DNA from: an uncultured bacterium
Lineage (GTDB): Bacteria; Actinomycetota; Coriobacteriia; Coriobacteriales; Coriobacteriaceae
DNA: 64,000 nucleotides
Assembly (NCBI GenBank): GCA_905214435.1
Contig: CAJMMA010000003.1
Location: forward strand, 1 to 64,000
Direction of reading: 5' to 3'
Shown: positions 52,716-61,322 of the stretch, one piece after another
Position numbering within the stretch: the first letter of the stretch is position 1
How the letters are laid out: the number at the start of each line of letters is the position of its first letter
Made by a program: the position numbers and the translations under genes
The notes under the pieces: model-generated
Seen by the model: the letters and a program-made list of their open reading frames with translations, nothing else
Told to the model about the DNA's origin: nothing
The model's database searches: none

Positions 52716-53504
52716 CTAAAACAAGCAGCTCTCAATCAACTCTTTACCGCGCAGGGTGTCGATCCATTTCTGCGGAATTGCGTCCATGCCGTATGCTGCG
52801 CCGGCGAGGGCGCCTGCGACGGCTGCGGTGGTGTCGGTGTCGTCGCCCAGGTTGACGGCGGCAAGCACACAATCATCGTAGCTGTTAGTGTTGACGAAGC
52901 ACCAAGTGGCTGCCTTAAGCGTGTCGCGCACGAAGCCGCCGGATCTGATTTCGTGCTCGGGTGCATCTTTCAGACAGAGTGTCCATTCGGGGAGCGCGCC
53001 GTCCATCTCGGACCTCAACAGTTCGATGAACTTGACACATGACTCGGTCGATGTTCTATGAGCGTGGGTGATTGCAGAGACCTCACGGATCTCTTTGTCT
53101 GTTGCATCGGCAAACGCCAGGGGTGCGATGCGCATGAGCGAGCCGTTGCCGTTGTCGCGCTCGCCGGAGCCACCCTTGCCGGAGCGAAGGGCGCGGGCGG
53201 TCGTTCCTCCGTAGTCGAAGACGCCATCAATCGTGTACTCGTCGTTGGCGATCCAGCTCACGAATTTGTCGCGCATGTCCTCGGTGTCAATGCGGCCGAG
53301 CTCTCTGATGGAGTCGCAGGTGGCGAGCGTCATAGATGTGTCGTCGCTCCAGGTGCCGGCGGTCTGCTCGTGCGTGCCGTAGCCGATCATGTCGGTGCAT
53401 TCGAACGTGCCACGAGGTCTGAACTCGTAGGGAACGCCCAGCGCGTCACCGACGGCAAGCCCATAGATGCAGTCGCGCAGTGTTGTTTTCGGTCTGTGTG
53501 TCAT
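52716..53504 (-). CDS. ADP-ribosylglycohydrolase family protein
   Basis: This 262-residue hydrolase removes ADP-ribose from proteins or small molecules (ARH/DraG family). Metal-binding motifs are present: TWSDDTSM, GNGSLMR and LGDDTDTTAA. The N-terminal LRDCIYGLAVGDALGVPYEF is also characteristic. AGAGGAG lies upstream of ATG 53504. It may counter an ADP-ribosyltransferase, but no such enzyme lies nearby. It heads a two-gene unit with the 73-residue protein. Confidence 0.92.
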   Translation of the reverse strand: MTHRPKTTLRDCIYGLAVGDALGVPYEFRPRGTFECTDMIGYGTHEQTAGTWSDDTSMTLATCDSIRELGRIDTEDMRDKFVSWIANDEYTIDGVFDYGGTTARALRSGKGGSGERDNGNGSLMRIAPLAFADATDKEIREVSAITHAHRTSTESCVKFIELLRSEMDGALPEWTLCLKDAPEHEIRSGGFVRDTLKAATWCFVNTNSYDDCVLAAVNLGDDTDTTAAVAGALAGAAYGMDAIPQKWIDTLRGKELIESCLF

Positions 53505-53567
53505 GGAAAGCTCCTCTTTTCCCGGGTGATGTGGAGCGCCGTCGGGGGTATCGGTCGCAACGTGCTG

Positions 53568-54617
53568 CTATCCTTGCACTTCGCCATTAGTCGCTTCGTT
53601 GATGGCGCGGTACTCGGCACTCAGCTCGCGTGCCAGCTCTTCCTTGCTTGGAAGATACGGCAGGTATTTGGCGGCAAACACTTGGTCGTTGTCTTCGGGC
53701 AGCGTGTACTCGACGATCGAATCGCTTTTGTCCGCGCAGAGCACGATGCCTATGGGCGGATTGTCGCCTTCGTTCATGAGCTCACGCGTGTAGTAGTTCA
53801 CATACATTTGCATCTGGCCCAGGTCCTGATGCGTAAGGTCATCGGTCTTAAGGTCGATGAGCACGAAACAGCGCATCAGATAGTTGTAAAACACAAGGTC
53901 AATATAGAAATGGCGTCCATCAAAGGTGATGCGCTTTTGGCGCGCTTCGAAAGCGAAACCACGGCCAAGCTCCAGCAGGAACTTCTGAAGATGCGTGATG
54001 AGCGCCTGCTCTAGATCGCTTTCGCGAAACGCAGTATCGTCCGAGAAACCTAAAAACTCCAGCACATATGGGTCGCGGATGATATCCTCGGGGCGACGAG
54101 CCGGGGCGCTCTTTTGGATTTCCTGGGTAACGGCCTCCTTGTCCTTGCTGGCAAGCAGACGCTCGCGGAACATGGTGTTGATCTGGCGCTCGAGCTGACG
54201 CGTGCTCCAACGAGAATCGGCGCATTCGCTCATGTACCAGGCGCGAGCATCAGGGTCGGGAATGCGCATCAACCTGCGGTAATGAGTCCAGCTCAATTCG
54301 CTACGCAGTGCGTCGCGAATTGGAAACGCAAGAAAGAACTGACGCATATTGCGAAGGTTTGCGATGCCAAAGCCTCTTCCGAAATCCGCGGTAAGCCTTC
54401 TGGAGAGGCCTGCAATCAATGCCTCTCCATATGCTGCGCGCTCCTCTCCGCCCTGCTCATCAACAATGCTCTTGCCGATCTCCCAATACGCCTCAACCAT
54501 CGCAAAGTTAACGGCGGTATAGGCCTTGTCGCGAGCGGCGTTGAGAATCGAGGAAACCTGCTTGTAAAAAACTTCTGGCACGATTGCCGATTCTCCACGG
54601 TTTACCGGTTCGCCCAT
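53568..54617 (-). CDS. YhcG/DUF1016 family PD-(D/E)XK nuclease
   Basis: This 349-residue protein has an N-terminal winged-helix-like DUF1016_N region (YWEIGKSIVDEQGG, LSRRLTADFG, LRNMRQFF) and a C-terminal PD-(D/E)XK nuclease with FYIDLVFYN and VLIDLKTD, then QMQMYVNYY. It may cut or resolve branched DNA; its cellular role is unknown. The family often sits in restriction or accessory regions. ATG 54617 is chosen over GTG 54620; the ribosome site is weak (GGGG region). Confidence 0.88.
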   Translation of the reverse strand: MGEPVNRGESAIVPEVFYKQVSSILNAARDKAYTAVNFAMVEAYWEIGKSIVDEQGGEERAAYGEALIAGLSRRLTADFGRGFGIANLRNMRQFFLAFPIRDALRSELSWTHYRRLMRIPDPDARAWYMSECADSRWSTRQLERQINTMFRERLLASKDKEAVTQEIQKSAPARRPEDIIRDPYVLEFLGFSDDTAFRESDLEQALITHLQKFLLELGRGFAFEARQKRITFDGRHFYIDLVFYNYLMRCFVLIDLKTDDLTHQDLGQMQMYVNYYTRELMNEGDNPPIGIVLCADKSDSIVEYTLPEDNDQVFAAKYLPYLPSKEELARELSAEYRAINEATNGEVQG

Positions 54618-54827
54618 CACTGTCGCCCCACTTTCCTCTTGTGGAATGCATCTTTATCGCATTTAGTTTAAAGCCTCGCGCGGACACGAATTGCTGTGCT
54701 GTCTGGCACCTTCGCATGGGAGCCTTGCGGTGACTAAAATGTGGCCATAGAGGCAGTTTTAGCGAACCTCGCGGGAGTGACACGCATGGATAACAACACT
54801 TTGCTACTCCTTCATGTCAAAAATAGG

Positions 54828-54852
54828 GGCACAGAACGGTATTCCGCGCCCC
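54828..54852 (-). terminator. Terminator after the PI-PLC gene
   Basis: On the minus strand GGGGC (54852-54848) pairs with GCCCC (54840-54836), followed by TATTTTT. The stem is short but the T tract is good. Confidence 0.6.
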
Positions 54853-54885
54853 TGATTGAGCCGATGCGTCTGAAAACCGGCTTGC

Positions 54886-57350
54886 CTATTCGCTAGCGCC
54901 TTCGTTGTTTTCGCGGTCGCTGGCAAGCATTGCTGCGCCGGCGACCGTCGTCGCCACGGCGGCAGCGGCGAGCCCGGCGGCGATGCCAGAGCCGTCGCCC
55001 GTGCCGGCGAGCTTCTCGCCCGAGCCCTTGCTCTTGTTGCCGCCGCCGTTCTTGTCGGCGCCGCCTGCGTTGGAACCCGTACCGCTGCCGGTGCCGCCCG
55101 CACTGCCCGAGGCCGCTACGGTAAAGCTTGCGGATCCGTCGGTGGCAAGCGTGTAGTTTTTCGCCGCGTCGCCCAACAGGCCTTTCGCACGCACCCAATA
55201 CGTCCCTGCGGCAAATGCCTCGCCCTCGGCCATCGCCGTTCCCGGAGCGCCGTTCGCGTCGTGCACAAACTCGAGCTGGGCCGTGCAGGCATCGGTTTCG
55301 AGCTTGCCCTCGAGTGATGCCGCAACCTTGGCGCGCACGTCTTCGCCGGCCTTAAGGCCTTCAAGCCCCTCAAAATGGGGCGTCAGCGCGCGCGGGTCGA
55401 TATCGATGGGCACGGAACCCTGCAGCCCCGTAACGGTCTCGTTGCCCAAGGCATCGACATCAACGTATTCGATGGCAAACGTATGGCCCGAAGCCGCCAC
55501 GTTGAGTACGTTACTGCTGTCGACAAGGCGGAAATGACCCTCGCCAACGGTCTTTCCATCCTGGAGTGAGGCATCGCTCAACGAGTCGCCATATGTCATG
55601 TGCATGCGGGCTGGGAGGTAGCACGAAGCTGTCTGCTTGTGCTGTGTATCGTAATCGTAATTGCGCTGGTAGATGCTTCGGGCCAGTGCCGCATCAACAA
55701 AGTCGGACGCAATGATGCCAATGTGCTTACGGCAGTCCTCTTTTGTGCCCTCAACTCCGGTATTGTTTATATACGAGCTCTTGTACAGGTGCTCGTCGAC
55801 CACTCGCGCCGCGGTAAAAGGGTTGTTTTGCGTGCAGCTCGTGTAGTTGATAAACCAGCAGCGCTCCGTTGCCTGCACCGTTGTCCCGTCCGCGGCAGTG
55901 ATATCTACGGTGCCGCGCTTGAACTCGGCCGCCGCCTTCAGGGCCATATCGACCCAGTCGATTTTACTGGACCCCGTGCAGTTGTAATGGTCTTGGGCAT
56001 ATACCGCTGTGCTATAGGGCTCTTTGTCGCCCGTATTGCCCGCAGCCTCAAAGCCTTGCTCGTATTTCACGAGGCACATGGACTTTCCGGAATGCGCCTT
56101 GATTTTGTCGTCCCATTCGGCGAGGTCGAGGCCCCACGTGTGGCCGTCTACGCTGTCGCCGGCGAGTTTAAATCGACGCAGCAGGACGATCTTTCCGCGC
56201 ACCTCGTTCAGTGTGGGGACATGGCTCGACGTATAGAACAGATCGGAGTTATTGTCCATAACATTGGCGAAAGCCGTCGTAACGCTTTCGTCGGTAGCTT
56301 CGTCGTTGCCTCGTGACACCGCATGATGAGCGCTTCTGACGGGTTTTCGTTCAAAAATGTTTTGAAGTAACCGATGACATCGGAGAGATGTATAAAGCCC
56401 CCGTCTTTTTTGAGCAGGTAGCATATTCCATGGTCGATGCCGGGGTCGCCTTTATCGTTGTTCTTTCCAAGTCGGATATCAAAATAGCGAATGCCTTCGA
56501 GCAACTGCGTGGGGATGTAATCCTGCTGGCACTTTGCAAGCGAGGTTTGGGGCTCGGTGTCGTTGTCGACGCTGCAGGTGCTCGAATCATGCGTGCCCGG
56601 GATGCTCAGCTCGTCGAGGTATTTGTTGCCGTCGACGTATTTCATCCAGCATGGTCCGTCGACGTAGCTGCTATGCGTGATCCAGTCGATACTTCTAACC
56701 GTGGTATTGATCTCGCCCTTGTCGTAACCGACAAGTTCGAGCTCCCACGGAATGCTCTTCCTCTTGTGGCAGATCTTGTTGTTGTCTTGGTCTTTGCCGT
56801 CCTTTTCTATGGCCAGGTAATTAATGTCTTTTTTCTCGTTTGTGCGGTCTCGGATGATGTAGGTTCCGTTTTGCTGGCGATCGAACGCAAAAGAGCGGCT
56901 GGGCTTGTCGTCATGCTCGCCACTCCATACGTGGATGACCTTTCCATCTTTGTCCGAGTCGCCATCGACCGACCAAATGCTGTAGCCCGTCTTCTTGTGC
57001 TCTTCGAAATTGAGCAGGGTGCGGATGGCATACCAATTTCTATTATCTGTATCGGTCGCCACGTGCTCGAGGATGAGCTTGTTGGACGTGCCGTCATTAA
57101 ACAGGTGGCAGACGTTGCCGATGACGTTGCCGTCTTCGTTGACGCTCGCGGTGCGAAAATAGCCCGCGGGGCGAAGGCGAATGACGAACTTGTCGAGGGT
57201 GGCCGCCGGTGTGGGCGTGTCTTCTGCAAATGCCGCGCGCATGGGAAGGCCCAATCCCGCGGTTTCGGGCAGGCTTACAAATGGCGACAATGCTGCGAGT
57301 CCAAGGCCCAGCGTAAACGCTCGGCGACTGATTGCGTGGTGTTCGGTCAT
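54886..57350 (-). pseudogene. Frameshifted secreted PI-PLC with LAxTG wall anchor
   Basis: Two overlapping frames together encode an exported phosphatidylinositol-specific phospholipase C. The upstream part (start ATG 57350, GGAGGAG upstream) has a Tat signal (SRRAFTLGLG), and the PI-PLC X region IPGTHDSSTC with catalytic His, RYFDIRLG, and IDHGICYLL with a second His. Reading should continue in the other frame at about 56315-56322: ALIMRC is followed by SRGNDEATDESV, consistent with loss of one base near CGGTGTCACG. The second part continues the X region (HVPTLNEVRGKIVLLRRF) and then has Ig-like and Gly-rich sequence. It ends LAGTGD, a hydrophobic helix and a charged tail, the LAxTG class E sortase signal. 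The gene is broken here, or the base is a sequencing error. Confidence 0.82.
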
Positions 57351-57654
57351 AACTCCTCCGTTCGCAGGGTGCGGCTGTGCGCTCGTTTTGGTCAATATAC
57401 TGCCCAGATGTTTAAAGACGCCGGTTTAATTGTCTGCGCGGCGCAATAAATCGGCGGGCGGACGTGTTGGGGTACTTGCTGTTTTCGTATTGTTGTCACA
57501 TTTGGGTGGTTCCGGCGTCCGGCACCCTCGCGTTCGCCGGCTATCGGCATAAGAAAGGGAGGGCCGGCGAGCCGGTCCTCCCTTAGTACGAAGCGCTGGG
57601 GCACCGCCGCTTATTAGCACTGCGCTCGTGTTTCCCGTTGCGCTCGCCAGTCGC
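57351..57654. terminator. Terminator region for the first lipoprotein gene
   Basis: 57555-57568 and 57571-57584 form a 14-base stem with one wobble pair; on the minus strand TTTCTT follows, so it ends the 57655 gene's transcript. The rest of this stretch (57351-57654) has no gene. Confidence 0.75.
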
Positions 57655-58248
57655 TTAGCGCTTGATCTTGATATCCTCGAGCTTGACGTCCATGGCTTCG
57701 GTCTTGGCCTCGGCGATGTCGTCGGCAAACTCCAGGGATTTCATCATGGTCTCGACGGCGTCCTTGTGCTCTTCGACGTTGTCGATGCGCACGTACACGC
57801 TGCCGCCGTCAACGTCGGTGAAGTACTCGGTCGTCACGCCGCCAGTGTGCGTGTAGGAAGCGTTACGCCAGGACTTGCCGTTGTACTTGACGGGATCATT
57901 CTCGGTCCACTCAAAGTCGGTCTTCCACTTGGCCTCGTAGTCGAACAGCTCGTCGGCGTTCTTGTCAGAGTCGAAGATGGGGATGAAGCGATCGCTGGCG
58001 TGCTCGCTCTCGGTGAACTTAAACTGGGCCCTATCGGCCGTGTCGCCGGCAACGTCGGTGATCTCGACGCCCTCGGGGACCTCGACCTTAAACCAAATGA
58101 AGTCGGTCCTCATATCCACGGCTGGCTTTTCCGCGCCGCCGCCACCGCCACTGCCGGTAGCGCCGCCGCTGCCACCGCAGCCCACCAGGGCAAACGCGGC
58201 AAAGAGACTGATGCAGAGGGTGAGAATCGCAAAGGCCTTCTTTTTCAT
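57655..58248 (-). CDS. Lipoprotein, paralogue of the next
   Basis: This 197-residue lipoprotein has a signal peptide and lipobox LVGC at about residue 22-25. A Gly-rich spacer leads to a soluble domain starting TDFIWFKVEVPEGVEI. It shares signal, TDFIWFKVE block and an ADRxQFxF pattern with the 58491 gene, so the two are tandem paralogues. The domain ends with a YVRIDNVEEHKDAVETMMKSLEF segment. The function is unknown. GAGGAGG precedes ATG 58248. Confidence 0.8.
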   Translation of the reverse strand: MKKKAFAILTLCISLFAAFALVGCGGSGGATGSGGGGGAEKPAVDMRTDFIWFKVEVPEGVEITDVAGDTADRAQFKFTESEHASDRFIPIFDSDKNADELFDYEAKWKTDFEWTENDPVKYNGKSWRNASYTHTGGVTTEYFTDVDGGSVYVRIDNVEEHKDAVETMMKSLEFADDIAEAKTEAMDVKLEDIKIKR

Positions 58249-58320
58249 GGTCGTGTCCTCCTCGATCTGTAACCGCCCATGGATTACCTGCCTTTACTGT
58301 ACGCGCGAGTGACTCGTAAG

Positions 58321-58339
58321 GGTGGGCCATGTGTCCCAT
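58321..58339. repeat. Direct repeat upstream of the first lipoprotein gene
   Basis: GGTGGGCCATGTGTCCCAT is repeated exactly at 59288-59306. Both copies lie upstream of the paralogous lipoprotein genes, on the promoter side. It contains an imperfect palindrome (GGGCCATGTGTCCC) and may be a shared operator or part of a duplicated unit. Confidence 0.65.
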
Positions 58340-58391
58340 TCTGATGGTTTGATTTGCGCCGTTAAGTGGCAATATGCTCGGGCGCAAAAGA

Positions 58392-58420
58392 GGGGAGGGC
58401 CGGTGCTGCCGGCTCTCCCC
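58392..58420 (-). terminator. Terminator after the second lipoprotein gene
   Basis: 58392-58403 pairs with 58408-58420 over about 12 positions with one wobble pair; a CTCTTTT tail follows on the minus strand. Confidence 0.7.
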
Positions 58421-58490
58421 GGGGTTGGGTGCCCGTTGCTTTAATGGGGCGCATGTGCGCAGGTGCGCGTAGGCGCGTGCGGGTGTCCCG

Positions 58491-59090
58491 TTACTTGATC
58501 TCGATGCTCGAAATCTCGACTTCGCGCGCCTCGGAAACTGCCTCTGCCATGTCATCGGGGAATTCGATGGAGTTGAGGAGCGCCTCGGCTTCTTTCTCGT
58601 GCAGGTCGAAGTTCGAGATAAGGACATAGATGCTTCCCGGCTCAACGTCGGTAAAGAGGAGGGTTGTGATGCCACTGTTGTCCTCGTACGTTCCGACGAG
58701 CCACGTCCTGCCGTTATACTCGACGGACCCGCCATCCTTCCACTGGAACGTATCCCCCTTCTTTTCCGCCTGGTCGGCGTGGGATTCCTCGGCAGTCAGC
58801 GCTTTTTTCCAAACGGGGATAAAACGATCGGCCGAGGCGTTCTCGTCTTCGGGGAAGGTGAGCTGGACCCTGTCGGCGTTCTTGCCGGCGGAGTCGCTTA
58901 CGCCGACGCCCTCGGGCATCTCGACCTTAAACCAGATAAAGTCGGTCTTCTTGGCGACGGGGACCTTTTCCTTGCTCTCGCTCTTGGGGGCGCTGCCGCC
59001 GCCCGATGCGCTCCCGCCGCAGCCGACAAGGGCAAACGCGGCAAAGAGGGCGATGCAAAGGGAGAGGATCGATAGGGTCTTTTTCTTCAT
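58491..59090 (-). CDS. Lipoprotein, paralogue of the previous
   Basis: This 199-residue lipoprotein starts MKKKTLSILSLCIALFAAF and has the lipobox LVGC. Its soluble domain begins TDFIWFKVEMPEGVG and matches the 57655 gene along most of its length. The C-terminal block is YVLISNFDLHEKEAEALLNSIEF. ATG 59090 has AAGGAGG upstream, preferred over the further upstream in-frame start at 59123. The two genes arose by tandem duplication, and each has its own terminator and the same upstream repeat. The function is unknown. Confidence 0.8.
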   Translation of the reverse strand: MKKKTLSILSLCIALFAAFALVGCGGSASGGGSAPKSESKEKVPVAKKTDFIWFKVEMPEGVGVSDSAGKNADRVQLTFPEDENASADRFIPVWKKALTAEESHADQAEKKGDTFQWKDGGSVEYNGRTWLVGTYEDNSGITTLLFTDVEPGSIYVLISNFDLHEKEAEALLNSIEFPDDMAEAVSEAREVEISSIEIK

Positions 59091-59467
59091 GGTGGCGTCC
59101 TCCTTGTCTGCCGATGACATCACGGCGCCGCATGCTGTTGGGGTACTGATTGCGCTGGCGGCGGATGTCTCTGTGTACTGTGCGGCTTATGCCTCCGTTC
59201 ATCGCTTATGGCCGTTGCTCGGCCGTGCCCCAACGGGTCCCTTACTTATAGATATGCCCCAGTTTGTGCCGTTCGGGAGTCTCGAAAGGTGGGCCATGTG
59301 TCCCATGTTTGCGGCGCCGACGCCTATCGTTCGTCATAGAAATCCGCGATGGCCAGGTGTGCTGACGCTCATGTGCTTATGGGCTAGACTTAGCATCATT
59401 ACGTGTTTGATGCGGTTGGTCGGCGGTTGCCGCCCGACCGATCTATATGACTTGAAGGTGCATACGT
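59091..59467. other. Intergenic region with direct repeat copy and FchA promoter
   Basis: The second copy of the direct repeat lies at 59288-59306. A TAGACT hexamer at 59384-59389 may be the -10 for the plus-strand folate gene. No gene is seen here. Confidence 0.4.
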
Positions 59468-60100
59468 ATGAGCCAAGAGATGATGGACAAGACCTGCCGC
59501 GGGTTTGCCGAGGCGCTGGCCGCGCGCGAGCCGGTTCCCGGCGGTGGCAGCGCGAGCGCCTTTGTGGGCGCGCTGGGCGCCTCGCTGTGCGGAATGGTCG
59601 CACGCTACGGGGCGACCAATCCCGCGCTTGCTGATCGTGCGGATGACCTGACGCGTGCGTTTGCCCATGCTGATGGGCTGGCCCAGGAGCTTGTCGAGTT
59701 GGTTGCCGAGGACGTTCGTGCCTATGGGCAGGTGTCCGCGGCATACGGTATTCCGCGTGACGATCCGGCTCGAGCGACCGCGATTCAGGATGCGCTGCAT
59801 GTGGCCGCTATGCCGCCGTATCGCATTATGGATGCCTGCGGGCGTGCACTGGCGCTGCTCGAGGACATGGCCGACAAGGGTTCGCGTCAGCTGCTGTCCG
59901 ATGTGGCGTGCGGCGCCGTGTTCTGCCGTTCTGCTATGCAGGGCGCGAGCTTGACGCTCTTTGCGAACACCACGTCTATGAAGGATCGTGCACGCGCCGA
60001 GGAGCTCGAGGCAGCGTGCGATGAGCTGCTGGATACGTGGCTGCCGCGCGCCGATGCGCTGGCGCGCCGCGCCGCCGACGCTGCAAGGAAGAGAGGATAG
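59468..60100 (+). CDS. Methenyl-THF cyclohydrolase/cyclodeaminase family (FchA-like)
   Basis: This 210-residue all-helical protein belongs to the formimino-THF cyclodeaminase/FchA family. The diagnostic N-terminal EPVPGGGSASAFVGALGASL is present, and VACGAVFCRSAMQGA is the matching C-terminal block. In acetogen-like folate pathways FchA acts as 5,10-methenyl-THF cyclohydrolase. It ends two bases before the folD start, so the two enzymes are made together. This is important because the adjacent FolD lacks cyclohydrolase residues. Histidine-derived formimino-THF is a second possible substrate, but no hut genes are near. Confidence 0.88.
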   Translation: MSQEMMDKTCRGFAEALAAREPVPGGGSASAFVGALGASLCGMVARYGATNPALADRADDLTRAFAHADGLAQELVELVAEDVRAYGQVSAAYGIPRDDPARATAIQDALHVAAMPPYRIMDACGRALALLEDMADKGSRQLLSDVACGAVFCRSAMQGASLTLFANTTSMKDRARAEELEAACDELLDTWLPRADALARRAADAARKRG

Positions 60101-60102
60101 CC

Positions 60103-60957
60103 ATGGCTGAACTGCTGAAGGGTGCTCCCGTTGCTCGCGCTTTGACTGAGGAACTTGCTGCTCGCTGCGCAGTCCTGCGCGAGCGGGGCGTTGTTCCGAC
60201 GTTGGCTATCGTGCGTGTAGGCGAACGCGAGGACGACCTGTCCTACGAGCGCGGTGCGCTCAAGCGCTGCGAGAAGGTTGGCATTGAAGCTCGCCGCGTT
60301 TTGCTTCCCGCCGATGTTTCGCAGGACGAGCTGTTGGCGGCCATCGAGGACATCAATTCCGACCCCGCTGTTCATAGCTGCCTGATGTTCCGCCCGCTGC
60401 CCGCCGGCCTTGACGAGGACGCGGTTGCCTCGGCACTCGATCCCGCCAAGGACGTTGACTCCATGACGCCGGCTTCGCTGCTCACCACGCTTTCGGGGCG
60501 CGGCGAGGGTTTTGCCCCCTGCACAGCCGAAGCCGTGCTTGCTTTGCTGGATCATTACGGCGTTGAGCTGGATGGAGCTAAGGTTGCTGTGGTCGGTCGG
60601 TCTCTGGTGATTGGCCGTCCCGTTGCCGCCATGCTTACGGCTCGCAATGCCACTGTGACGACGTGCCATACGCATACGCATGACTTGGCCGCTGAGTGCC
60701 GTGCTGCCGACATTGTGGTTGCGGCCGTTGGACGCGCGCGTACGATTGGCGTGGATGCCGTTCGCGAGGACCAGACGATCATCGATGTTGGCATTAACTG
60801 GGATGAGGACGCTGGCAAGCTGGTGGGTGACGTCGATTTTGTTGCCGCGGAGCCGGTCGTTAACGCCATCACGCCCGTGCCGGGCGGCGTGGGCGCCGTG
60901 ACGACGGCGATCCTCGCCAAACACGTGATCGAAGCGGCCGAGCGCGCATCGAAATAG
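60103..60957 (+). CDS. folD: FolD-like methylene-THF dehydrogenase lacking cyclohydrolase residues
   Basis: This 284-residue FolD-family protein should oxidise or reduce 5,10-methylene-THF with NAD(P). The Rossmann block is GRSLVIGRPVAAML and the C-terminal block TPVPGGVGAVTTAIL. At the cyclohydrolase site, E. coli FolD uses Y50, K54, Q98 and D121; the aligned residues here are Y48, A52, F96 and D119. The essential Lys and Gln are replaced, so cyclohydrolase activity is probably lost while dehydrogenase may remain. FchA next door can supply the missing step. GAGAGGA precedes the ATG. Confidence 0.9.
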   Translation: MAELLKGAPVARALTEELAARCAVLRERGVVPTLAIVRVGEREDDLSYERGALKRCEKVGIEARRVLLPADVSQDELLAAIEDINSDPAVHSCLMFRPLPAGLDEDAVASALDPAKDVDSMTPASLLTTLSGRGEGFAPCTAEAVLALLDHYGVELDGAKVAVVGRSLVIGRPVAAMLTARNATVTTCHTHTHDLAAECRAADIVVAAVGRARTIGVDAVREDQTIIDVGINWDEDAGKLVGDVDFVAAEPVVNAITPVPGGVGAVTTAILAKHVIEAAERASK

Positions 60958-60994
60958 GCGTTTTGGGCTGTTTGAGGGGTTAGTTCTATACCCC

Positions 60995-61224
60995 GTGGAC
61001 AAAAAATGCCAAATATGAGTAGTGTTGCCAAGATACTCACATATATTTTAGGCTAATTTGGCTCTCTAACGATATTTATTATCGATAGAGAGCCTATTTT
61101 ATTGGACCTATGAGGAATTACATCATCTAATTTTTGAACAAATGTAGACTTTCGACACCCATGCGTAGCAAAATTGCTGTTACTAAATTGGTGACAGTAC
61201 TCATATTTGGCATTTTTTGACCAC
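60995..61224. repeat. 230-bp inverted-repeat element
   Basis: Arms 60995-61021 and 61198-61224 are inverted 27-base copies matching at 26 positions, around the shared AAAAAATGCCAAATATGAGT. Inside, 61060-61074 and 61080-61094 form a 15-base stem with one mismatch, then TATTTTATT. The interior is AT-rich with no gene. This has the shape of a non-autonomous MITE-like element. It lies between folD and the dipeptidase gene and explains most of the 365-base gap. Confidence 0.75.
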
Positions 61225-61322
61225 AGAGGTCTCGAGGGGGCTCGAGGGGTCGCGGTTTCGCCCTTTTTGCGCCGAAGCGATACACTGTTACCGTTTGATT
61301 TCTTCGCTCAAGGAGGATGCGC

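Noticed and set aside
55600..57449. Plus-strand frames of 238 and 353 codons across the PI-PLC region
   Set aside because: They are antisense to a gene with Tat signal, PI-PLC and sorting motifs.
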